This document shows, piece by piece, positions 33,069 through 40,057 of a DNA stretch of 40,057 nt. The notes below the pieces were generated by a model that saw only the letters and a list, made by a program, of their open reading frames with translations, did not search any database and was not told where the DNA came from. This DNA comes from an uncultured Flavobacterium sp. GTDB taxonomy: Bacteria; Bacteroidota; Bacteroidia; Flavobacteriales; Flavobacteriaceae. A program made the position numbers and the translations under genes. The DNA is taken from assembly GCA_947626185.1 (NCBI GenBank), contig CANQRD010000012.1:1-40057 (forward strand), in the 5' to 3' direction. Every line of letters begins with the position of its first letter. Position 1 is the first letter of the stretch.

Positions 33069-33100
33069 TTTGAAATACAAAATTTAAAATACTTACTTTG
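33069..33100 (+). promoter_or_regulatory. Promoter of the first DUF3078 gene
   Basis: TTTG at 33069-33072 and TTACTTTG at 33093-33100, 20 nt apart: a good -33 and a one-mismatch -7 element (T instead of A at position two). The last G of the -7 box is the first base of an in-frame GTG, which therefore cannot be the start; the ATG at 33118 is used. Confidence 0.55.
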
Positions 33101-33117
33101 TGTTAAAGCTTTTAACC

Positions 33118-33972
33118 ATGAGTAAGTATTTTTTTTTATGTTTGATTTTTCTCACTTGTTTTAATACAATGGCTCAAACTAAACACGATAGCATGGCTGC
33201 TAAAAAATGGAAAATTTCTGGTGTAAATTCCCTTACAGGTAGTCAGTCTAGTTTTGATAATTGGCAAATTGGTGGCTCCAATAATTTGACAATTAATGGG
33301 CGAATTAATTATGATTTTAATTATCAAAAAGATGGCTGGAATTGGGACAATAAACTGATAGCTACTTACGGATTTAATCGTCAGAAAAAGAATTCTACCA
33401 AAAAAACAGACGATCGAATAGAAATCAATTCAATATTAGGAAAGCCGTTAAAGGAGGATTGGTATTTTTCAGGATACTTAAATTTCCAAACCCAATTTGA
33501 TCGTGGTTATGATCCAAAAGATGAGTTTAAAACCATTTCTCACTTTGCTTCCCCAGTTTTTTTACAGTTTGGCCCTGGTGTTTTTTGGAAAAAACATGAT
33601 GATTTAAAAGTTAATTTTTCACCAGCTTCAACTAAATTTATTTTCGTACATGAAAAATTTACTAGAAATGGAAAATCTTTTAGTGTTGAACAGAATGAAA
33701 CCAAACGAATTGAATTTGGTGCATCAGCTTACGTATATTATAGATTTACAGTAGTAGAAAATATTACTATTGAAAATATTTTAGGTGCATATGCGAATTA
33801 TATTGAAAATACCAAAAATGTAGATTTTGATTATCAGTTAAATATCGATTTAAAAGTAACCAAATACATATCAGCAAATATTAATTATCACGCTTTATAT
33901 GATAATGAAACTTTTGAAGCTTTACAGCAGAAACAAACGATTGGTGTTGGGATAAAGTATACAGTAAAGTAA
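33118..33972 (+). CDS. DUF3078-family protein, paralogue 1
   Basis: 284 residues from the ATG at 33118 (see promoter entry for why the upstream GTG is rejected). Signal peptide MSKYFFLCLIFLTCFNTMA/Q. The mature part is a run of aromatic, alternating strands typical of an outer-membrane beta-barrel or beta-rich periplasmic protein. The family motif SQSSFDNWQIGGSNNL comes first, then KKTDDRIEINSILGKPL, PVFLQFGPGVFWKKHDDL and the last strand TIGVGIKYTVK ending near the terminus. The function of DUF3078 is unknown. The next gene is a clear paralogue sharing all these motifs. Confidence 0.83.
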   Translation: MSKYFFLCLIFLTCFNTMAQTKHDSMAAKKWKISGVNSLTGSQSSFDNWQIGGSNNLTINGRINYDFNYQKDGWNWDNKLIATYGFNRQKKNSTKKTDDRIEINSILGKPLKEDWYFSGYLNFQTQFDRGYDPKDEFKTISHFASPVFLQFGPGVFWKKHDDLKVNFSPASTKFIFVHEKFTRNGKSFSVEQNETKRIEFGASAYVYYRFTVVENITIENILGAYANYIENTKNVDFDYQLNIDLKVTKYISANINYHALYDNETFEALQQKQTIGVGIKYTVK

Positions 33973-34197
33973 TTTGAATTAATTGATGTTTTATAAAGTA
34001 TTGACCTATCTGGGCTTTTTTACAGTCATTTAGTTATTCATGCTAATGTGAGTATTTAGCTTTCTATAACATAACTATATTCCTTTCTTTAATATCTTGT
34101 TGTCGTTAAAAATAATTGATTTAAATACTCAATAAAAATCACAATATTTAGATATGTCTTAAAAATGAACTATTATTGTGTTAAAATAAAACACAAT

Positions 34198-35070
34198 ATG
34201 AGAAAAATTTTGTTAAGTGTATTTGCGTTAGTAACATTTTCTGTAGCTCAAGCACAAGAGATTGAAATTGTTGAAACGGGTGAAGTTGTAGAAGCCGAAA
34301 CTACACAACCTCAATGGAAGAAAGGAGGAATATTTGCACTTCTTGTCAATCAATCTAGTTTTTCAAATTGGCAAGCAGGAGGAGATAATTCTATGGCTGG
34401 TACTCTAAATGTTAATTACGATTTAAATTATACCTCAGGAGATTGGACTTGGGATTCTAGATTTCAGGTAAATTACGGTTTAAGTAAAAATAAGGGGCAA
34501 GAACAAAAGAAGACAGATGATCGTTTAGAAATTAATTCTGTTTTAGGTAAACAAATGACAGATAAGTGGTATTATTCTTTTTTCTTAAATTTTAAAACTC
34601 AAATGGATTCTGGACATGATAAAAATGGTGTTAGAAATTCACATTTTATGTCGCCTGCTTATTTACAAATTGGTCCGGGTATGTTGTGGAAGCACAATGA
34701 TAACTTACGCGTAAATATTGCGCCGGTTACATCTAGATTTACATTTGTTGATAGTGAGTTTACAGAGTTTGGAGAGGCTTTTGGTGTTCATCAAGGTAAA
34801 ACTATGTTATATCAACTAGGAATGTCTTTAAACGGCTATTATAAGTTTAGTCCAATGGAAAATGTTAGTATCGAAAATATTTTAAATCTATATTCGAATT
34901 ATCTTAAAAAACCTGAAAATGTTGTTGTTGATTATCAATTAAACATTTCTTTGCAGGTAAATAAATATTTATCTACTAATTTTACATTTCAAGCAATTTA
35001 TGATGATAATGCATTCAGTGGTTTTCAATTGAGAGAAACACTAGGAGTAGGCTTAAATTACAAGTTTTAA
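34198..35070 (+). CDS. DUF3078-family protein, paralogue 2
   Basis: 290 residues from the ATG at 34198, which gives the clean signal peptide MRKILLSVFALVTFSVAQA/Q; an ATG at 34165 would add 11 residues and spoil it. A near-match to the -7 element (TATTATTG, 34171-34178) lies between these two ATGs, which favours the later one. The body matches paralogue 1: NQSSFSNWQAGGDNSM, KKTDDRLEINSVLGKQM, KWYYSFFLNFKTQMDSGHD, YLQIGPGMLWKHNDNLRVN and a final strand TLGVGLNYKF ending in Phe, as in many outer-membrane barrels. The pair is a tandem duplication. The gene has its own strong terminator. Function unknown. Confidence 0.83.
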   Translation: MRKILLSVFALVTFSVAQAQEIEIVETGEVVEAETTQPQWKKGGIFALLVNQSSFSNWQAGGDNSMAGTLNVNYDLNYTSGDWTWDSRFQVNYGLSKNKGQEQKKTDDRLEINSVLGKQMTDKWYYSFFLNFKTQMDSGHDKNGVRNSHFMSPAYLQIGPGMLWKHNDNLRVNIAPVTSRFTFVDSEFTEFGEAFGVHQGKTMLYQLGMSLNGYYKFSPMENVSIENILNLYSNYLKKPENVVVDYQLNISLQVNKYLSTNFTFQAIYDDNAFSGFQLRETLGVGLNYKF

Positions 35071-35072
35071 AT

Positions 35073-35109
35073 AATAAAAAAGCTCGGAAACTTTCCGAGC
35101 TTTTTTATT
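35073..35109. terminator. Bidirectional terminator between DUF3078 paralogue 2 and hflX
   Basis: Arms 35073-35090 and 35092-35109 are complementary over 18 bases (core AGCTCGGAAA / TTTCCGAGCT); in practice a stem of about 15 bp with a small loop. A- and T-runs on both flanks suit the convergent genes. Confidence 0.88.
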
Positions 35110-36337
35110 AAATATCTTCATTTTCTATTAGATGGTCGAAATCTGGATATAAGAAATTGTTATAAGGAAATCTTGTAATGTGTATTTCTCTAACAGCCTC
35201 ATAAACTTTTCGTCTAAATTCTTCAAAATTCTCTTTGTTTGTTGCCGATATAAAAATAGTATTATCTGACCCAACTTTATTCATCCAAGTTTTTTTCCAT
35301 TCATCAATAGAATAGTGTTTGGATGTTCTCTCTGTCATTAAATCATCTTCTGCAATAACTTCTGGCTGGTAGGCATCAATTTTATTGAATACCATTATTG
35401 TAGGTTTATCAAGACACTTGATTTCTTTCAAGATTTCGTTAACTGAATTAATGTGATCTTCAAAATCGTGATGCGAAATATCAACTACATGCAAAAGTAA
35501 ATCTGCTTCACGAACTTCATCTAAAGTACTTTTAAAAGATTCTACTAATTGGGTAGGTAATTTTCTAATGAAACCAACCGTGTCCGACAATAAAAACGGA
35601 AGATTGCCAATTACTATTTTTCGAACAGTTGTATCTAATGTAGCAAATAATTTGTTTTCTACAAAAACTTCACTTTTGCCAGCGGTATTCATCAAAGTTG
35701 ATTTTCCAACATTTGTATATCCAACTAGAGCTACACGAACCATTGCTCCTCTGTTTCCTCTTTGAGAAGCCATTTGTTTATCAATTACTTTTAACTTTTC
35801 GCGTAAAAGGGCAATTCTATCTCTAACAATACGTCTGTCTGTTTCAATTTCAGTTTCTCCAGGACCACGCATACCAATACCACCACGCTGTCTTTCTAAG
35901 TGCGTCCACATACCAGATAATCGAGGTAATAGATATTGGAATTGTGCTAATTCTACCTGAGTTCTTGCATAAGAAGTTTGCGCTCTTTGAGCAAAAATAT
36001 CCAAGATTAAATTTGTTCTATCTAAAACTTTACAGTCAAGTATTCTAGAAATATTTTTTTGCTGAGCAGGTGTTAATTCATCATCAAAAATTACAGTTTG
36101 AATTTCATTTTCAACAATGTAATACTTGATTTCTTCTATTTTACCTGTTCCAAGAAATGTTTTAGCATTGGGCTGATCTAGTTTTTGATAAAAACGCTTA
36201 AAAACTTCACCACCAGCAGTTATCGTTAAAAACTCTAGTTCATCTAAATATTCGTTCAACTTAGCTTCGTCTTGATCCTTATTGACTATTCCAACAATTA
36301 CCGATCGCTCAAAGTTTATTTCTTCTTTTTCAATCAT
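35108..36337 (-). CDS. hflX: GTPase HflX
   Basis: 409 residues. Ribosome-associated GTPase that splits or rescues stalled 70S ribosomes. The N-terminal HflX domain includes TFLGTGKIEEIKYYI and the linker QFQYLLPRLSGMWTHLERQ; the glycine-rich RGGIGMRGPGETEIETDRR follows at about 151-170. The G domain has G1 GYTNVGKST at 206-214, G3 DTVGFIRKLPTQL and G4 NKID. The C-terminal tail is short. It has its own promoter and is convergent with the DUF3078 pair. Confidence 0.96.
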   Translation of the reverse strand: MIEKEEINFERSVIVGIVNKDQDEAKLNEYLDELEFLTITAGGEVFKRFYQKLDQPNAKTFLGTGKIEEIKYYIVENEIQTVIFDDELTPAQQKNISRILDCKVLDRTNLILDIFAQRAQTSYARTQVELAQFQYLLPRLSGMWTHLERQRGGIGMRGPGETEIETDRRIVRDRIALLREKLKVIDKQMASQRGNRGAMVRVALVGYTNVGKSTLMNTAGKSEVFVENKLFATLDTTVRKIVIGNLPFLLSDTVGFIRKLPTQLVESFKSTLDEVREADLLLHVVDISHHDFEDHINSVNEILKEIKCLDKPTIMVFNKIDAYQPEVIAEDDLMTERTSKHYSIDEWKKTWMNKVGSDNTIFISATNKENFEEFRRKVYEAVREIHITRFPYNNFLYPDFDHLIENEDI

Positions 36338-36355
36338 ATATATATTCTATGCATA

Positions 36356-36363
36356 CAAATTTA
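36356..36363 (-). promoter_or_regulatory. Promoter -7 element of hflX
   Basis: On the minus strand this reads TAAATTTG, a perfect TAnnTTTG match, 18 nt upstream of the hflX ATG. Confidence 0.65.
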
Positions 36364-36683
36364 GTAAAAAAATGATTGAAGCATAAAACTCAGAAAAGAT
36401 ATTATCTAAAACACCAACTCAGAACTATAATATCGGCACTCAAAATGTTAAAAAAAAAAGACGATTATTGAATTTTATTAAGTTTGTTTTTTTTACAAAA
36501 ATAGATTTCAAAACTATTTTTGTAACATATTTGAATTGTTTTATATGTTTATTATGTTAAAAAAAATAAATTTTATTATTTTTTTGCTAAGTGTGAAATG
36601 TATAATTATTGCTGATTTAAATTCGTTTTGTTAATATTAATATAAAAAATATTATATTTACGCGTAACTAAACACTTTTAAAT
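36364..36683. other. Intergenic region between hflX and the large repeat protein
   Basis: AT-rich with several long A/T runs and no coding frame. The likely plus-strand promoter for the right-hand gene is TTTG at 36627-36630 with TATATTTA at 36653-36660 (one mismatch to TAnnTTTG, 22-nt spacing), 23 nt before the ATG. Confidence 0.45.
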
Positions 36684-39600
36684 ATGAAAAGACTATTAAC
36701 CTTATTTGTCTTGATTGTCTGTTCCTTGCTCAGTTACGGACAAGATGTGACAATAGGAACAGGTACATCTGTATCAAAATTTCCATTAGGAAATTTTTAT
36801 GGGTATGAACGTTCGGCAGCGTTATATACTGCTAATGAAGTCAATCGAACTGGATTTATAAATCAGATAGCATGGAATATTGGTAAGACAGGGGGAGCAA
36901 GACCTATTAAGATTTATCTAAAGGAGGTGACTTCGAGTACTTTATCGGCGGCTAATTGGGATACTTTTACGCAAGGCGCTACTCTAGTTTTTGATGGCGT
37001 TTTAAATCCTACAGCTACTGGGTTTATAACGTTTCCTTTTGATGTTTCTTTTAATTACACAGGAGGAAATAATAACTTATTAGTTTTGGTTGAGGCCAAT
37101 TATGGTGGTTCAGGTAATGGAGAAGGATCTGCTGGTTTAGATGTATCAGCTACATCTATATCAGCTATGCATTTTGGACATAGTAAAGATACCACACCTG
37201 ATAATACAGCGAATTTATCAGCCCAAAGTACAAGACCAAATGTGAAGATTACTTTTGGTAATCAAATTACATGTTTCAAAGTTAATGGGCTTGTTACTAC
37301 TTCTATAAAAGACGATAGTATTATTGTTAGTTGGAATGCTGCTATTGGATCTTCAAGTTATGATGTTTATATAAGTACAAGCTCTACTGCCCCTAGTGGT
37401 ACTACATCTGGTGTTAATACAAGCTCTACAACACATACATTTCAGAATCTTACATCAAATACACAATATTACATTTGGATTCGCTCAAGTTGTTCGTCTT
37501 CGGAAAAAAGTTTTTGGAGCTCTCCTTTGATAGTACGTACTGCATGTTCTGTGTTCACTTTACCTTTTAGTGAAGGGTTTGAATTAGGCTCTACTAGCTT
37601 ACCATGCTGGACCATAGTTGATGGAAATGGAGACGCTTCAGGAGCAAGTCATGTTTGGAAAGAATTAAGTGGGGCAACTAATGCTGCTTCAGGGACTTAT
37701 TCTATGCGTTTTTATTCGTATAAGTCAGGAGGTAATGATCATGATGACTGGCTAATATCACCTACATTTAAGTTTGCTGCAGGAAAATTATATAAATTAT
37801 CATATAAGTATAAAACAAGTACTTCATACGATAATGAGTTTGAAGTTAGGTTATCTAAGAATGGTGTGTCAACTTCTAGTTTTCAGACTGTTTTATTATC
37901 TGCTCAAAAGAGGAACTTAGGAAGTTATGTAGAGGAAATTATATTTATTCAAGGAAGTGGTGATGATGTTAATTTTGCTTGGGTTGTTTTGCCTACAACA
38001 GAAAATTATACCTATGTTTACTTAGACGATATTATTGTTGAAGAAGTTGATTGTGCTCATCCTATACAGTTAAGTTCAGCAAATGAAACTCAAACATCAG
38101 CAAATTTATCTTGGGTAGATAATATTAATACTTCTTGGGAGTACTGGGTACAAAAAGCAGGTAACGGTGTTCCAACAAGTACGGGAACTATTTCTACCGT
38201 AAAAACAGTTACAGTTACACAAGAGCAAAACGGTACTCCGCTTAAAGCAATAACTAATTATGAATTTTATGTACGTGCTAAATGTAGCGGTGCAGATTCC
38301 GATTGGATTGGACCTTTTAGATTTGGAACTGCTTGTGGTGTGGTTACAGATAGTTTCTTTGAAGATTTTGAAGAGCATTCGGCATCTGTAAACTGCTGGA
38401 CAATAGTTGATAATAATAATGACGGAACAGCAACAAATAATCAATTCCGAATTAATACTGGTACTACGGCTTACGAAGGAGCTAGATTCATGTATTTTTA
38501 TGCTTCATCAACATCTGCACAAAGTGACGATTGGCTGATTTCGCCAACATTCAGTGTTTCTACGGGAAAAACGTACAAGTTAAAGTATTATTACAGAACA
38601 ACAAGTTCTTATGATAATGAATTTGAAGTTTTGTATTCTACTAATGGGGTCGCTATTGGTAATTTTGTAAATGTTTTAGTTCCAAAAACGAAAACAAACT
38701 CAACGATTTATCAGGAGAAAGAGGTGTTTATTACTGGAGTAAATGGAACGTTAAATATTGCATGGCATGTTGAAACAAGAGGTTATGCATATTTATATTT
38801 AGATGCTATATCGTTTGAAGAAGTTGAATGCGCAAGCCCAATAGATATTAAATTGGATTCTGCAACTGCTACATCTGCCGATATTAGCTGGACAGATGTG
38901 AATAGTTCTTGGGAATATTATGTCCTACCTGTAGGAAGTACACCTCCTAGTGATTCTGCGTCTGGTACTTCTACTACAAGTAAAAATGTAACGGTTACAA
39001 GAACGAATACCAACGTTAATTTTGAAGCTAGTCAGGCTTACGATTTTTATGTTAGAGCAAAATGTTCAAATGGAAATTTCACTGAGTGGAAACATTTCGA
39101 GTTTTATACAGGATGTGGTGTTATTAATAGACCATTTTTCGAAGGATTTAATGTGGGGTCGCCAACAATGGATTGTTGGACAATTGTTGATGCTAACGGT
39201 GACTCAACAGGACCAACAAGTAATATATGGAGAACAAGCACAACTAATCATGAAGGAGGACAGTCAATGTATTTTTATGGAGGTGCATCAGGTAATGACG
39301 ATTGGTTAATTTCACCTCCACTAAGAGTTAGTGCGAATAAAACATATATGCTTAAATATTATTATAGAACATCTACATCATATACAAACGATTATGAGGT
39401 TTTATTATCAGACTCAGGAACGGCATTAGCAAACTTTACAAAAGTTATTAGACCGTTGAGAAGTTTTAATAGTAGTACTTTTGAAGAAGTTGTTTATTTT
39501 ATTACTGGAGTTTCTGGAGATATAAATCTAGCATGGCGAGTAAAGACAACAGGATATGCATATGGATATTTAGACGCTGTAACATTTGAAGAAACAGATT

Positions 39601-40057
39601 GTGCTTATCCGTTAGATTTAGATGTAATTGGTACAACAGCAACGTCAGCAACTTTAAAATGGAATGATGTAGGAAATACTGCCTGGGAGTATGTAGTTCA
39701 AATACCAGGAGGGGGGCAACCAACGACTTCAGGAATAGCAACACAAGTAGATAGTCCTGTAGCTACATTGGATAGCTCAGGTAATCAATTAGTTCCCGAT
39801 ACGGAGTATGAGTATTATGTTCGAGCGGTATGTTCGTCATCAACATTTTCAGATTGGAGAGGACCATTTAAGTTTAGAACACAATGTTTGCCATTTACAG
39901 CTCCTTTCTCTGAAAGCTTTGATACGTCTTCTATTTCATTTAATTGTTGGAATATTATAGACGTAAATAAAGATGCAACTTCTCCAACGGGTAATAATAT
40001 TTGGAAGACTACTACTACGGCGCATGCAGGTGGTAGAGCTATGTATTTTTATGGAGC
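36684..40057 (+). CDS. Large secreted repeat protein (cleaved-adhesin/choice-of-anchor J plus Fn3), truncated by the window edge
   Basis: The frame is open from the ATG at 36684 to the right edge: 1,124 complete codons, no stop. Signal peptide MKRLLTLFVLIVCSLLSYG/Q. Residues 21-190 form a beta-rich opening domain. A fibronectin type III-like module starts near C197. From C288 the protein is a repeat of about 260 residues starting at C288, C551, C811 and C1068. Each unit has a cleaved-adhesin/choice-of-anchor J domain (CWTIVDxNxD, then DDWLISP, then a closing YLYLDAISFEE-like strand) and an Fn3-like module (ATSADISWTD ... YEFYVRAKCS). Such proteins are typically exported, often by type IX secretion, as adhesins or surface-enzyme scaffolds; the C-terminal sorting domain would be outside the window. 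Reading was continuous with no frameshift. Confidence 0.85.
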   Translation, partial: MKRLLTLFVLIVCSLLSYGQDVTIGTGTSVSKFPLGNFYGYERSAALYTANEVNRTGFINQIAWNIGKTGGARPIKIYLKEVTSSTLSAANWDTFTQGATLVFDGVLNPTATGFITFPFDVSFNYTGGNNNLLVLVEANYGGSGNGEGSAGLDVSATSISAMHFGHSKDTTPDNTANLSAQSTRPNVKITFGNQITCFKVNGLVTTSIKDDSIIVSWNAAIGSSSYDVYISTSSTAPSGTTSGVNTSSTTHTFQNLTSNTQYYIWIRSSCSSSEKSFWSSPLIVRTACSVFTLPFSEGFELGSTSLPCWTIVDGNGDASGASHVWKELSGATNAASGTYSMRFYSYKSGGNDHDDWLISPTFKFAAGKLYKLSYKYKTSTSYDNEFEVRLSKNGVSTSSFQTVLLSAQKRNLGSYVEEIIFIQGSGDDVNFAWVVLPTTENYTYVYLDDIIVEEVDCAHPIQLSSANETQTSANLSWVDNINTSWEYWVQKAGNGVPTSTGTISTVKTVTVTQEQNGTPLKAITNYEFYVRAKCSGADSDWIGPFRFGTACGVVTDSFFEDFEEHSASVNCWTIVDNNNDGTATNNQFRINTGTTAYEGARFMYFYASSTSAQSDDWLISPTFSVSTGKTYKLKYYYRTTSSYDNEFEVLYSTNGVAIGNFVNVLVPKTKTNSTIYQEKEVFITGVNGTLNIAWHVETRGYAYLYLDAISFEEVECASPIDIKLDSATATSADISWTDVNSSWEYYVLPVGSTPPSDSASGTSTTSKNVTVTRTNTNVNFEASQAYDFYVRAKCSNGNFTEWKHFEFYTGCGVINRPFFEGFNVGSPTMDCWTIVDANGDSTGPTSNIWRTSTTNHEGGQSMYFYGGASGNDDWLISPPLRVSANKTYMLKYYYRTSTSYTNDYEVLLSDSGTALANFTKVIRPLRSFNSSTFEEVVYFITGVSGDINLAWRVKTTGYAYGYLDAVTFEETDCAYPLDLDVIGTTATSATLKWNDVGNTAWEYVVQIPGGGQPTTSGIATQVDSPVATLDSSGNQLVPDTEYEYYVRAVCSSSTFSDWRGPFKFRTQCLPFTAPFSESFDTSSISFNCWNIIDVNKDATSPTGNNIWKTTTTAHAGGRAMYFYG
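37545..40057 (+). repeat. Intragenic repeat of about 780 nt, at least three and a half copies
   Basis: Units begin at 37545, 38334, 39114 and 39885, with lengths 789, 780 and 771 nt; the last is cut by the edge. Each encodes one choice-of-anchor J plus one Fn3-like module. Conservation is at protein level (CWTIVD and DDWLISP recur); the nucleotide sequences have diverged, so this is an old duplication. Confidence 0.8.

Noticed and set aside
38270..38300. Possible frameshift in an A-run of the repeat protein
   Set aside because: Rechecking showed the frame continues as VRAKCSGADSDW and stays open to the window end.
38106..38444. Minus-strand 112-codon frame inside the repeat protein
   Set aside because: It is antisense to a continuous plus-strand frame with clear domains; its composition (Cys, Ile and Ser rich) is that of a shadow frame.
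1..40057. Search for CRISPR arrays, tRNA/rRNA genes, IS elements and phage genes
   Set aside because: No regularly spaced direct repeats, cloverleaf-like GC-rich segments or transposase/integrase-like proteins were seen.

Overview
The window is chromosomal DNA from a Flavobacteriaceae bacterium, close to Flavobacterium or Myroides; I cannot fix the genus. The evidence is: (i) strong AT richness; (ii) ten perfect copies of the Bacteroidota -7 promoter element TAnnTTTG placed just upstream of gene starts; (iii) proteins largely confined to this group (DUF4837, DUF2480 and DUF3078 families); (iv) family-typical gene order. No rRNA, tRNA, CRISPR array, transposase or phage gene was seen.

Layout. 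1-4726: AT-rich leader, ybeY-mnmG with two identical 16-bp parS-like sites on either side of mnmG, a long gene-free stretch, then a SAM methyltransferase. 4727-9600: OmpH/Skp-like lipoprotein, PIF1/RecD-like helicase with a C-terminal HTH, MarC membrane protein and DNA polymerase III delta' (both minus). 9889-13610: pgk, a LysM lytic transglycosylase and a DUF4837 lipoprotein. 13699-18712 (all minus): rnpA, an M1 aminopeptidase, a subtilisin-like lipoprotein protease and a metallo-beta-lactamase-fold hydrolase. 19077-33068: an iron block, made of sufA-sufB-sufC-sufD (plus), nrdB-nrdA (minus), heme uptake/use hmuT-hmuU-hmuV-hmuS (minus), and sufS-sufE-DUF59-DUF2480 (plus). 33118-35070: two tandem DUF3078 paralogues. 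35108-36337: hflX (minus). 36684 to the right edge: a large secreted repeat protein that continues beyond the window.

How the genes fit together. The centre is an iron-themed locus. The SUF Fe-S assembly genes are divided into two plus-strand arms by opposite-strand genes for the iron-dependent class I ribonucleotide reductase and for heme import and use. The first 3 kb, with two parS-like sites around mnmG, suggests a chromosome-partition (ParB-loading) region near the origin; one site encodes the last residues of YbeY and the other is the core of a 34-bp perfect palindrome that also looks like the mnmG terminator.

Most genes are ordinary housekeeping genes. No clearly new defence or biosynthetic system was found. 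The points most worth follow-up are the dual-use parS-like sites, a stop-to-TTG junction, a structured region upstream of nrdBA, and the roughly 260-residue-repeat surface protein at the right edge. Several gene starts were moved downstream because the first possible start codon lies inside a promoter element.
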